Source of the DNA: Halomonas sp. NO4
Lineage (GTDB): Bacteria > Pseudomonadota > Gammaproteobacteria > Pseudomonadales > Halomonadaceae
Direction of reading: 5' to 3'
NCBI RefSeq assembly: GCF_010994375.1
Contig: NZ_WHMA01000003.1
Location: 225,893-289,892 of the forward strand
Length of the DNA: 64,000 bases
The notes under the pieces were generated by a model. It saw only the letters and a program-made list of their open reading frames with translations. It made no database searches and was not told where the DNA came from. A program made the position numbers and the translations under genes. Positions 35,545 to 43,543 of this stretch are shown piece after piece (the stretch's first letter is position 1; the number at the start of each line of letters is the position of its first letter).

Positions 35545-36273
35545 ATGGATATCACCAGCGAAACCCACAGCCAGCACATCTCCCGCCAGTTCAACCAGGA
35601 GCTGGAGGAACTCAAGACCCACCTGATGACCATGGGCGGCCTGGTCGAGCAGCAGGTCCAGCAGGCGATCCAGGCCCTGCTCGACGGCGACAGTCGCCTC
35701 GCCGAGCAGGTCAGCGACGGCGACCACCAGGTCAACGAGATGCAGCTCAAGATCGACGACGAGTGCACCCGCGTGCTGGCCCGCCGCCAGCCGGCCGCCT
35801 CCGACCTGCGCCTGGTGCTGGCGGTGATCCGCGCCACCGCCGACCTGGAGCGCATCGGCGACGAGGCGAGCAAGATCGCCCGCAACGCCCTGACGTTGAT
35901 CGACAGCGGCAACGGCGTGCGCGGCCTGGTGGAGGTGCGCCACATCAGCGAGCACGTGCGCAAGATGCTGCGCGACGCCCTGACCGCCTTCGCTCGCTTC
36001 GACACCGAGCTGGCGCTCAAGGTGGTGCACGAGGACGACGCGGTGGACGACGAATACGGCAGCGCCATGCGCTCGCTGATGACCTTCATGATGGAGGACA
36101 ACCGCGCCATCGGCCCGGTGCTCAGCGTGATGTGGATCCTGCGCGCCCTGGAGCGGGTGGGCGACCACGCCGACAACCTGGCCGAGTACGTCATCTATCT
36201 GGTCAAGGGCCTCGACATCCGCCATATGGACCCCGACCAGATCGACGAGGACGCCCTGACGCGCAAGGGTTGA
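35545..36273 (+). CDS. phoU: Phosphate signalling protein PhoU
   Basis: Metal-binding all-helical protein linking Pst transport to PhoR. 242 aa, two three-helix PhoU repeats. 'ADLERIGDEASKIARNAL' and 'LERVGDHADNLAEYVIYLVKG' are the E/DxxxD metal motifs. GAGGAG ribosome site. Ends the pst unit; a hairpin follows. Confidence 0.93.
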   Translation: MDITSETHSQHISRQFNQELEELKTHLMTMGGLVEQQVQQAIQALLDGDSRLAEQVSDGDHQVNEMQLKIDDECTRVLARRQPAASDLRLVLAVIRATADLERIGDEASKIARNALTLIDSGNGVRGLVEVRHISEHVRKMLRDALTAFARFDTELALKVVHEDDAVDDEYGSAMRSLMTFMMEDNRAIGPVLSVMWILRALERVGDHADNLAEYVIYLVKGLDIRHMDPDQIDEDALTRKG

Positions 36274-36298
36274 TTCGGCGCGCATCTTGGCCGTCAAT

Positions 36299-36327
36299 AC
36301 GGGCCGTCGCCACCTGCGACGGCCCGT
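36299..36327 (+). terminator. Terminator-like hairpin after phoU
   Basis: ACGGGCCGTCGC (36299-36310), loop CACCT, GCGACGGCCCGT (36316-36327), 12 perfect base pairs, then TCAGTCTCTG. It separates the Pst operon from cysZ. Confidence 0.75.
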
Positions 36328-36349
36328 TCAGTCTCTGTAAGGAAGCCCC

Positions 36350-37081
36350 ATGCACGACGCCTTGACGGCCCTGACCCGCGGCACGCGGCTGGTCTACTCC
36401 CGCGGCCTGCGCCGCTACGTCTTCGCGCCCATCCTCGTCAACCTGCTGGTCTATGCCGCCATGTTCTATTATGTGCTGGCCCATTTCGGCGGCTGGCTGG
36501 AGGCCTGGATGGCCATGGTGCCGGGGTGGCTCGGCTGGCTCGAGTGGCTGATCTGGCCGCTCTTCGTGATCAGCCTGGTACTGATCGTCTTCTTCACCTT
36601 CACCCTCGTCACCCACCTCATCGCCGCGCCCTTCTACGGCTTTCTGGCCGCCCGGGTGGAACGCGTCGCCACCGGACGCGAGCCGCTCGATGACCGCGGC
36701 CTGGCCAGAAGCGCCATGGATGCCCTGGGACGCGAACTGGTCAAGCTGGCCTATATCCTGCCCCGCGCCGCGGTACTGTTCATCGTCAGTTGGATTCCCG
36801 GCCTCAACCTGGCCTCGCCCCTGCTGTGGGCGCTCTTCTCCGCCTGGGTGATGGCCATCACCTACCTCGATTATCCCATGGACAACAACCGGGTGAGCTT
36901 CGCCGACATGCGCCGCCGGCTCGCTGCGCGCTGGTGGCCGACGCTCAGCTACGGCGGCTGGGTCACCCTGATTACCTGGCTGCCCCTGGCCAACCTCTTC
37001 CTGCTGCCCGGCGCCGTGGCCGCCGCCGTGCTGATGTGGGAGCACCACTATCGCGGCAGTGGCGATCTTGCCGCCCCCTGA
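36350..37081 (+). CDS. cysZ: Sulfate transporter CysZ
   Basis: Inner-membrane sulfate permease feeding cysteine synthesis. 243 aa with four to six hydrophobic segments. 'GTRLVYSRGLRRYVFAPILVNLLVY', 'TLVTHLIAAPFYGFLAARVE', and 'AWVMAITYLDYPMDNNRVSFADMR' match the CysZ/DUF540 family, including the conserved Y-L-D-Y-P-x-D-N. AAGGAAG precedes ATG 36350. No cysteine genes are nearby; position within the pho block is unusual. Confidence 0.9.
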   Translation: MHDALTALTRGTRLVYSRGLRRYVFAPILVNLLVYAAMFYYVLAHFGGWLEAWMAMVPGWLGWLEWLIWPLFVISLVLIVFFTFTLVTHLIAAPFYGFLAARVERVATGREPLDDRGLARSAMDALGRELVKLAYILPRAAVLFIVSWIPGLNLASPLLWALFSAWVMAITYLDYPMDNNRVSFADMRRRLAARWWPTLSYGGWVTLITWLPLANLFLLPGAVAAAVLMWEHHYRGSGDLAAP

Positions 37082-37160
37082 GGCGGGCGTGCGGCTGCTA
37101 TGATGGCGAGGGCGCCCGCTGCCGGCGCCGCTTGTCGATCGCGGATCCCGAGGAGAGCCC

Positions 37161-37646
37161 ATGCGACCCATCCTGTCTCTGTTTTGCGCCGCTGCCCTGA
37201 TGGTTGCGGCACCCGCCCTGGCCCACGACACCCCGCTGGACGACGTGCGCATCGCCCACCCCTTCGCCACGCCGGCGCCGCCCAGCGTGCCCCACGGTGC
37301 CGCCTACCTGGACATCAGCGTGACGGGTGACACCCCCGCGGTGCTGGTGGGCGCCAGTACGCCGGCCAGCGAGAGCGTCGAGATCCACGACATGACGATG
37401 GACGACGGCGTGATGCGCATGCGCCGCGTCGAGCGGCTCGAGGTCGCTCCCGGCATGACCCAGCGCATGCGACCCGGCGGCGGCCACCACCTGATGCTGT
37501 TGAACCTCGTGGCACCGCTGAACGAGGGTGATCGCTTCCCGCTGACCCTGGAGTTCGCCGAGCGCGGCGAGGTGCAGGTGGAAGTGTGGGTGCAGAGCGC
37601 CCAGGAGGGCAGCGAGGCGGCCGAGGGGCATCACATTGATGACTGA
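37161..37646 (+). CDS. Periplasmic copper chaperone PCu(A)C
   Basis: Binds Cu(I) in the periplasm and helps load the CuA site of cytochrome oxidase. 161 aa with a signal peptide (residues 1-21, ending 'APALA' before HDTPLDD). Copper-ligand pattern H-x-M ... H-x-M is visible as 'EIHDMTMDDGVMRMRRVE' and 'GGGHHLMLLNL'. The His-rich end (GHHIDD) may add a metal site. GAGGAG ribosome site upstream of ATG 37161. Convergent with phoR, 23 bp apart. Confidence 0.88.
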   Translation: MRPILSLFCAAALMVAAPALAHDTPLDDVRIAHPFATPAPPSVPHGAAYLDISVTGDTPAVLVGASTPASESVEIHDMTMDDGVMRMRRVERLEVAPGMTQRMRPGGGHHLMLLNLVAPLNEGDRFPLTLEFAERGEVQVEVWVQSAQEGSEAAEGHHIDD

Positions 37647-37669
37647 CCCTCAGTGCTACAGAAGGACCC

Positions 37670-39013
37670 TCAGCGTTGCCGGGAGGCGGGATAGGCCTCG
37701 ATGGTGTGGCGGTCATTGGCGGCGTTTGCACGCAGTCGGGTTGCCGGGAACACGCAGCAGAAGCGCGCGCCCTGGCCGGGGCGCGAGTCGATCGCGAGGC
37801 GGGCGTCGTGGCGCAGCAGCACGTGCTTGACGATGGCGAGCCCCAGGCCGGTGCCGCCGGTGGCGGTGCTGCGCCCCTTGTCGACGCGGTAGAAGCGCTC
37901 GGTGAGGCGCGGGAGGTGCACCGGGTCGATGCCCTCGCCGTCGTCGGCCACCTCCACGCAGGCGCCGTCGGGGTGGGGTTTCCAGCGCAACTCGATATGG
38001 CAGCCGTCGCCGGCGTAGCGCACGGCGTTGAAGGCCAGGTTCGAGATGGCGCTGCGGATTTCGGATTCGCTGCCCACCAGCTGGCGGGGCTCGTCGACGG
38101 CCACCGTCAGGGTCTGGCGTTCGCCGGCCAGCGCCTGGGCATCGTGGCGGATGCTCTCCAGCAGGGCGGCGACATCCAGCGGCGCGTGGTCGCCGCCCCC
38201 GCGGTCGATCTCCAGGCGCGAGAGCAGCAGCAGGTCGTTGACCAGGTTCTGCATGCGCGTGGTCTGGCTCTGCATCTGGTCGAGCCCCCGCGCGAGGCGC
38301 GGGGGCAGGGCATCGCCGAGTTCGCTGAAGGTCTCCAGGTAGCCGGCCAGCACGGTCAAGGGCGTGCGCAGCTCGTGGGAGACGTTGGCCACGAAGTCGC
38401 GGCGCATCTCCTCCAAGCGGTGCAGGCGCGTGATGTCGCGGGCCATGAGCAGCCGTTCGTCGTCGCCGTAGAGGGTGAGCTGGAACTGCAGCACCTGGCG
38501 CTCGTCAATGGGCGAGGGCAGGGTCAGCGGCTCGCGGTAGTCGCGGGCGTTGAAGTAGCTGACGAAGCGCGGGTCGCGGATCAGGTTGGTGATGTGCTGG
38601 CCGCGGTCGTGGGCGGACTGCAGCCCCAGCATGCGCTCCGCGGCGCTGTTCCACCACTCCAGGTCGCCGTGGGAGTCGAGCATCACCACGCTGTCGCGCA
38701 TCGCCTCGGAGGACTCCTGGATGCGCCGTAGCGTGGCCCGCAGCCGCTGCTGGGTGTGGCGCTGGCCCTTCTGGTAGCGGTAGAGGCGGTCGAACAGCTC
38801 CCCCCACAGGCCGCTGGCGGCGGGCGGCTCGGCCTGGGGGTGGCGGGTCAGCCAGCGGTGCAGGGCGCGCAGCTGGCGCAGGTGGTAGGTCAGGCACAGC
38901 GCGAGCCCCGCGGCGAGCCCCAGCGCCGGGGCGCCGAGGGGCCAGCCGAGCAGGGCGCCGAGTGCGGCCAGCCCGGTGAGGCGCCAGAGTTCACGGCTCC
39001 ACGGGCGTCTCAC
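37670..39013 (-). CDS. phoR: Phosphate-regulon sensor kinase PhoR
   Basis: Membrane histidine kinase that phosphorylates PhoB under phosphate limitation. 447 aa. Two short hydrophobic segments near the N-terminus (residues about 12-43), a charged linker, a PAS domain (about 95-195, 'MLDSHGDLEWWNSAAERMLG'), HisKA with H213 in 'DFVANVSHELRTPLT', then an ATPase domain ('NLAFNAVRYAG', 'VADDGEGI', 'GGTGLGLAIVKHV'). GTG 39013 starts MRRPWSRELW, one base after the phoB stop, as expected for a coupled pair. Confidence 0.92.
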   Translation of the reverse strand: MRRPWSRELWRLTGLAALGALLGWPLGAPALGLAAGLALCLTYHLRQLRALHRWLTRHPQAEPPAASGLWGELFDRLYRYQKGQRHTQQRLRATLRRIQESSEAMRDSVVMLDSHGDLEWWNSAAERMLGLQSAHDRGQHITNLIRDPRFVSYFNARDYREPLTLPSPIDERQVLQFQLTLYGDDERLLMARDITRLHRLEEMRRDFVANVSHELRTPLTVLAGYLETFSELGDALPPRLARGLDQMQSQTTRMQNLVNDLLLLSRLEIDRGGGDHAPLDVAALLESIRHDAQALAGERQTLTVAVDEPRQLVGSESEIRSAISNLAFNAVRYAGDGCHIELRWKPHPDGACVEVADDGEGIDPVHLPRLTERFYRVDKGRSTATGGTGLGLAIVKHVLLRHDARLAIDSRPGQGARFCCVFPATRLRANAANDRHTIEAYPASRQR

Positions 39014-39014
39014 G

Positions 39015-39704
39015 TCAACCCTTGGCGGAGAACCGGTAGCCGGTGCCGCGTACGGTCTGGACGAGGTGCTGGTGGGGCTCGCCCAGCGCCTTGCGCAGGC
39101 GGCGGATGTGCACGTCCACGGTACGCTCCTCGACGTAGACATTGCCGCCCCACACCTGGTCGAGCAGCTGCCCGCGGGTGTAGGCGCGCTCGGGGTGGGT
39201 CATGAAGAACTGCAGCAGACGATACTCGGTGGGGCCGATCTCCAGGGGCTTGCCGTGGGCGCTGACGCGGTGGCTGACCGGGTCGAGGCGCAATCCCTCC
39301 ACCTCCACCGGGTCCTCCACGCCGCGCGGCGTGGCGCGACGCAGCACGGCCTTGAGGCGCGCCACCAGTTCGCGCGGCGAGAAGGGCTTGGTGATGTAGT
39401 CGTCGGCGCCCGCCTCGAGTCCCTGGATCTTGTTGTCCTCCTCGCTCTTGGCGGTGAGCATGATGATCGGCAGCTCGGCGGTGGTTTCCTCGCGCTTGAG
39501 CCGCCGCGCCAGCTCGATACCGCTGGTGCCGGGCATCATCCAGTCGAGCAGCAGCAGGTCGGGCTGGTGGTCGACGACCATGGCATGGGCGTCCTGGGCG
39601 TTGTCCGCCTCCAGCACGCGGTAGTCGGCCATCTCCAGTGCCACGGCGATCATCTCGCGGATCGCGGCCTCGTCATCGACGATCAGAACGGTCTTGGCGG
39701 TCAT
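39015..39704 (-). CDS. phoB: Phosphate-regulon response regulator PhoB
   Basis: DNA-binding activator of the Pho regulon, including the boxes seen at 31.9 and 39.8 kb. 229 aa, the E. coli length. Receiver domain with phospho-acceptor D54 in '[13 protein letters not shown]' and K106 in '[13 protein letters not shown]'. OmpR-type winged helix ends '[31 protein letters not shown]'. A Pho box lies 52 bp upstream on the coding strand, so it is probably autoregulated. Confidence 0.95.
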   Translation of the reverse strand: MTAKTVLIVDDEAAIREMIAVALEMADYRVLEADNAQDAHAMVVDHQPDLLLLDWMMPGTSGIELARRLKREETTAELPIIMLTAKSEEDNKIQGLEAGADDYITKPFSPRELVARLKAVLRRATPRGVEDPVEVEGLRLDPVSHRVSAHGKPLEIGPTEYRLLQFFMTHPERAYTRGQLLDQVWGGNVYVEERTVDVHIRRLRKALGEPHQHLVQTVRGTGYRFSAKG

Positions 39705-39755
39705 CCCGGGCCCTCGCGGTCAGTGGCGGCTCGCTGACGATCTCATCACGTCATG

Positions 39756-39773
39756 ATGACAGTAAGATGACAG
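39756..39773 (-). promoter_or_regulatory. Pho box upstream of phoB
   Basis: On the minus strand: CTGTCATCTTACTGTCAT, two perfect CTGTCAT repeats at 11-bp spacing. It ends 52 bp before the phoB start. ubiA ends only 16 bp beyond it. Confidence 0.88.
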
Positions 39774-39788
39774 CCGCGCCACGCACCC

Positions 39789-40679
39789 TCAGCCCGCGGC
39801 CGGCCACAGGGCGAGGGCGATGCCGGCGAACACCAGCAGCCCCGACCAGTGGTTGTTGAGAAAGGCCTGGAAGCAGCGGGCCCGCTCGCGGTGGCGGATC
39901 AGCGCCTGTTGGTGCGCGAAGGTGGCGGCCATGGCGGCCAGCCCCAGCCAGAAGAAGCCGCCCAGCGCCAGGCGCCACCCGGCCCAGGCCAGCAGCGCCA
40001 GGGTGACCCCCTGCAGCACCGCGATCATCAGCCGGTCGGCACGCCCGAAGAGCACGGCGGTGGACTTGATGCCGATCTTGAGGTCGTCGTCGCGGTCGAC
40101 CATGGCGTACTCGGTGTCGTAGGCCACCGTCCAGGCCAGGTTGGCGGCGAACAGCAGCCACGCCTCGGCCGGGATCTGGCCGAGCACCGCCCCGAAGGCC
40201 ATGGGGATCGCCCAGGAGAAGGCCGCGCCCAGGAACAGCTGGGGCAGGTGGGTGTAGCGCTTCATGAAGGGGTAGATGAAGGCCAGTACCACCCCCACCA
40301 GGGAGAGCATTACCGTGAAGAGGTTGGTGAAGCACACCAGTACGAAGGCGGCGATCACCAGGGTGGCGAACAGCACCTGGGCCTCGCCCTCGGTGATGCG
40401 GCCGGTGGCCAGCGGGCGGTTCTTGGTGCGCTTGACGTGGCCGTCGAAGTGGCGGTCGGCGTAGTCGTTGACCACGCAGCCCGCGGCGCGCATCAGGTAG
40501 ACCCCGACCACGAAGATCAGCAGCACACGACGGCCCGGCACGCCCTCGGCGGCCACCCACAGCGCCCACAGCGTGGGCCACATGAGCAGCCAGGTGCCGA
40601 TGGGGCGGTCCAGGCGCATCAGGTGCAGGAAGTCGGGTAAGCGGGCAAGCCCCGTGGGGCGCATCAGGGTGCGGTCCAT
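39789..40679 (-). CDS. ubiA: 4-hydroxybenzoate octaprenyltransferase UbiA
   Basis: Membrane enzyme that prenylates 4-hydroxybenzoate in ubiquinone synthesis. 296 aa, about eight membrane helices. Both Asp-rich Mg-diphosphate motifs are present: '[24 protein letters not shown]' and '[20 protein letters not shown]'. ATG 40679 follows GAGG at 9 nt. It follows ubiC, its substrate-making partner, by 71 bp. Confidence 0.93.
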   Translation of the reverse strand: MDRTLMRPTGLARLPDFLHLMRLDRPIGTWLLMWPTLWALWVAAEGVPGRRVLLIFVVGVYLMRAAGCVVNDYADRHFDGHVKRTKNRPLATGRITEGEAQVLFATLVIAAFVLVCFTNLFTVMLSLVGVVLAFIYPFMKRYTHLPQLFLGAAFSWAIPMAFGAVLGQIPAEAWLLFAANLAWTVAYDTEYAMVDRDDDLKIGIKSTAVLFGRADRLMIAVLQGVTLALLAWAGWRLALGGFFWLGLAAMAATFAHQQALIRHRERARCFQAFLNNHWSGLLVFAGIALALWPAAG

Positions 40680-40750
40680 CTCAGCCTCGTGACAAGCCGG
40701 TGTGGCGGGGAGAAAGGCGGCGCCGGGGCGCTGCCGGTCGTGGGCCAAGC

Positions 40751-41317
40751 CTAGCGCGGCGGCAGCGCCAGGTCATCCGCCATGGCGTCGAGGAAGAACT
40801 CCTGCACCAGCACGGCGAAGCGGCCGTGGCGGAACACCGAGCGCCGCCCCCAGGGCCCTGGGCTCGGGTGAAAGGGGGCCGGCATCGCGGTGACCTCGAT
40901 GGGGCTGCGTTCCAGGTCGGGTTGGCGGAACAGCCAGCTGCCCAGCGAGCGCTCGCCCAGTTGGGCCAGTCGGCTTCCGCGCAGCTGGGCGAGCGGCGCC
41001 ACCGAGCGCGCCACCACCCAGGGGCGCTCCTCCAGGCACAGCGCCACCTCGCGCAGCCAGGCGCGACGGCCGGGCGGCAGGCCCAGCGCGCGCGCCTCGT
41101 CGGGTCGCGGTCGGCCCAGGCGCTGGTCGAGCAGGCGAACCCGGAAGCGGCGCCCCTCGCCGGCGGCGATCAGCCGGGCGGTCAGGGAGTCCCGCGAAGC
41201 CACCCAGCGCCACCAGGCGGGGCTCATGGCCGGGCGCGCGGCGGCCAGCGGTCGCCACGACAGGGTCAGAGGGGCCGGACGGGCGGGGGCGGTTGGCAGC
41301 GGGCGGTGGCAGGTCAC
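40751..41317 (-). CDS. ubiC: Chorismate--pyruvate lyase UbiC
   Basis: Makes 4-hydroxybenzoate from chorismate, the first step of ubiquinone synthesis. 188 aa. '[11 protein letters not shown]' near the start, '[20 protein letters not shown]' (Arg and Glu active-site residues) and '[19 protein letters not shown]' at the end match the family. Same strand and order as ubiCA elsewhere. Confidence 0.9.
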   Translation of the reverse strand: MTCHRPLPTAPARPAPLTLSWRPLAAARPAMSPAWWRWVASRDSLTARLIAAGEGRRFRVRLLDQRLGRPRPDEARALGLPPGRRAWLREVALCLEERPWVVARSVAPLAQLRGSRLAQLGERSLGSWLFRQPDLERSPIEVTAMPAPFHPSPGPWGRRSVFRHGRFAVLVQEFFLDAMADDLALPPR

Positions 41318-41338
41318 CTTCTCTCTCCAGGTAACGCA

Positions 41339-41366
41339 AGGGGCGCATAGTGTACCATGCGCCCCT
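41339..41366. promoter_or_regulatory. Palindrome in the divergent ubiC / rubredoxin reductase region
   Basis: AGGGGCGCAT (41339-41348), 8-nt centre AGTGTACC, ATGCGCCCCT (41357-41366). It lies 22 bp from the ubiC start and 56 bp from the reductase start, so a shared operator or a 5'-UTR hairpin is possible. No T-tract and no gene ends here, so it is not a terminator. Confidence 0.5.
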
Positions 41367-41421
41367 GTAGCGCTTCCCCGCGACGATCCGCTTCGCGGTT
41401 CGCAAGGCAGTAGAGACGTTC

Positions 41422-42579
41422 ATGACCGCTCCCCTGACCATCATCGGCTCCGGCATGGCCGGCCTGGGCCTGGTGCGCCAGCTGCGCGCCCTGCACGACC
41501 ACCGGCCGATCACCGTGATCACCGCCGACAGCGGCGACGACTATTCCAAGCCGCTGCTCTCCACCGGCTTCGCCAAACGCCTGCCGCCGGAGCGGCTCGC
41601 CGCGCGCTCGGCGCTTGCCGTGGCCGAGGAACTGGGCGTGGTGATGCGCCCCCATACCCGGGTCGAGGCCATCGACCTGGCGGCACGCCACCTGCGCATC
41701 GGCGAGGAGCGTCTGCCCTGGGGCGAGCTGGTGCTGGCCACCGGGGCTCGCCCTGCCACGCCTTTCACCATGCCGCCGGCCCTCGGCGACCGGGTCTTTC
41801 GCATCAATGACCTTGACGACTACCGCGCCTTCCACGCGGCGCTCGCCGCGCATGACCGGCCGGCCCGGGTGGTCATCGTCGGTTTCGGCCTGGTGGGCTG
41901 CGAGTTCGCCAACGACCTGACGGCGGGCGGGCACCGGGTGGCGCTGGTGGCGCCCGAGGCGGCGCCGCTGCCGCGGCTGCTGCCGGAGCCGCTGGGGCGC
42001 GCCCTGGGCGAGGCCTTCCAGGCGGCGGGAATGGCGCTGTACGCGGGGCGCAGCGTGACGGCCCTGACCCCGGACAGTGGTGTTGTCGGCGTGACGCTCG
42101 ACGACGCCACCCGGCTCGAGGCCGACCTGGTGCTGGTGGCCACCGGCCTCAAGCCGCGCACGGCGCTCGCCGAGGCAGCAGGCCTGCCGGTCGGTCCCGC
42201 CGGCATCCAGGTCGATCGGACGCTGACGGCGGCCCCCGGTGTCCATGCCCTGGGCGATGTCGCCTGCGTGGCCGGCGTCAATGCCATGTACGTGCAGCCC
42301 CTGCAAGCCAGCGCCAAGGCGCTGGCCAGGACCCTGACCGGCACGCCCACCGAGGTCGCTTTCGGGGCCTGGCCGGTCCTGGTCAAGACACCGCTGCTGC
42401 CGGTGGTGGCGTTGCCGCCGACGGTGCCGCCGGCACGCTGGCGCATCGAGGGCGGGGGGCATGATCTGGTGGCCCTGGCCGAGGACCAAGACGAACGTTT
42501 GATCGGTTTTGCGTTGACAGGGCGCTGCGTGCGTCGGAAAGTTGAGCTGGCGCGGGCTGCGCCGCCGTTGCTAGGCTAG
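41422..42579 (+). CDS. FAD-dependent rubredoxin-NAD(+) reductase (AlkT/RubB-like)
   Basis: Flavoenzyme passing electrons from NAD(P)H to rubredoxin. 385 aa. N-terminal FAD motif 'IIGSGMAGLGLVRQLRAL', middle NAD motif 'VVIVGFGLVGCEFANDL', and the second FAD site 'GVHALGDVACVAGVNAMYVQPLQASAKALA'. A 'SKPLLSTGFAKRLPPE' loop near residue 40 is typical of rubredoxin reductases. No rubredoxin gene is adjacent. A GC hairpin follows the stop. Confidence 0.85.
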   Translation: MTAPLTIIGSGMAGLGLVRQLRALHDHRPITVITADSGDDYSKPLLSTGFAKRLPPERLAARSALAVAEELGVVMRPHTRVEAIDLAARHLRIGEERLPWGELVLATGARPATPFTMPPALGDRVFRINDLDDYRAFHAALAAHDRPARVVIVGFGLVGCEFANDLTAGGHRVALVAPEAAPLPRLLPEPLGRALGEAFQAAGMALYAGRSVTALTPDSGVVGVTLDDATRLEADLVLVATGLKPRTALAEAAGLPVGPAGIQVDRTLTAAPGVHALGDVACVAGVNAMYVQPLQASAKALARTLTGTPTEVAFGAWPVLVKTPLLPVVALPPTVPPARWRIEGGGHDLVALAEDQDERLIGFALTGRCVRRKVELARAAPPLLG

Positions 42580-42588
42580 GTTCGGTAT

Positions 42589-42615
42589 CGCCGCGACGGT
42601 CACCCGTCGGCGGCG
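42589..42615 (+). terminator. Hairpin after rubredoxin reductase
   Basis: CGCCGCGACGG (42589-42599), loop TCAC, CCGTCGGCGGCG (42604-42615) with one bulged G. Weak T content downstream (TCTCC). Confidence 0.55.
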
Positions 42616-42785
42616 TCTCCGGTCGGTATCATTCGCCTGGTGACCTTCCGATCGCGGCGGCCCGGCCGGGCTGCGAGCGGTCCAAAGGCGTCATGCGAGT
42701 GGTGCAGAAACCACTCCCACTTCAACAACAAGGTCGCCGGTGATGCTTATCGCCGGGCAACAGAGCCAGTATCCAGGAGGGCTGT

Positions 42786-43064
42786 ATGCGTAAACCAGAA
42801 CTCGCCGCGGCAATTGCCGAGCGTGCCGATCTGTCCAAGGACAAGGCGAGCCAGGTGCTCAATGTCATTCTCGACGAGATCACCGGTACCGTGGCCCAGG
42901 GGCAGGACGTGTCGCTGATCGGCTTCGGAACCTTCACCGTGCGCGAGCGTGCCGCCCGCACCGGCAAGAATCCGCAGACCGGCCAGCCGCTGGCCATCCC
43001 GGCCAGCAAGACGGTGGCCTTCAAGCCCGGCAAGGGCCTCAAGGATGCCGTCGGCAAGAGCTGA
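42786..43064 (+). CDS. DNA-binding protein HU
   Basis: Histone-like nucleoid protein. 92 aa, whole HU/IHF fold: 'MRKPELAAAIAERADLSKDKASQVL' helices, 'GFGTFTVRERAARTGKNPQTG' beta arms with the intercalating Pro in 'NPQTGQPLAIPASKTVAFKPGK'. It groups with HupB-like rather than IHF (no IHF-specific N-terminus). The preceding 206 bp carry no other gene. AGGAGG at 42776-42781 is a strong ribosome site. Confidence 0.92.
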   Translation: MRKPELAAAIAERADLSKDKASQVLNVILDEITGTVAQGQDVSLIGFGTFTVRERAARTGKNPQTGQPLAIPASKTVAFKPGKGLKDAVGKS

Positions 43065-43137
43065 CGCGTCCTCTGGCGCGGCCTGCACGCCGGCAGGCCG
43101 CGGCGCCCGCCTTTTCCTTCTGCGAAGCGGACTCGAC

Positions 43138-43494
43138 ATGAAGCTGCGATTGACGCTGTGGCTGCTGGGATGGATGCTCAAGCGGGCTCTGCGGCGCAAG
43201 CCGCGCTTTCGTGAGAGCCTGACCGAAATGCGCGGCCTCGACTGGGGCATCGCCACCGAGGACCTGTCCATCGCCCGCCACTATCGCATGTCGCCGCGGG
43301 GCATCCACACCGGTCGCGGTCTGCCGGTGGACCTCGATCTGGAACTGCGCTTCGCGGATGCCGCCACGGCGCTCAGAATTCTCCGTAGACCCACCCAGCA
43401 GGCGTTTCTCGACGGCATGATGGCCGGCACCGTGCGCCTGGTGGGCGACTCCGCCGACCTGCAGAAGCTGCAGAAGCTCCTGAAACAGCTGTAA
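43138..43494 (+). CDS. Hypothetical protein with SCP2-like fold
   Basis: 118 aa. After a short hydrophobic/basic N-terminus (MKLRLTLWLLGWMLKRALRR) comes an alternating strand/helix pattern: 'LELRFADAATALRILRRPTQQAF', then 'MMAGTVRLVGDSADLQKLQKLL'. This resembles small sterol-carrier-protein-2 domains, which bind hydrophobic ligands. The N-terminal helix could anchor it to the membrane. ATG 43138 directly follows a CGACAT context; the ribosome site is weak. Function unknown; assignment is by pattern only. Confidence 0.65.
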   Translation: MKLRLTLWLLGWMLKRALRRKPRFRESLTEMRGLDWGIATEDLSIARHYRMSPRGIHTGRGLPVDLDLELRFADAATALRILRRPTQQAFLDGMMAGTVRLVGDSADLQKLQKLLKQL

Positions 43495-43543
43495 GGCCTT
43501 TGGCCAGCTACAAGGTTCAAGGGGCATCGCCCCTCGCCCCCTG

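Noticed and set aside
41339..41366. Terminator call for the ubiC/reductase palindrome
   Set aside because: Both flanking genes start, rather than end, beside it and no T-tract follows.
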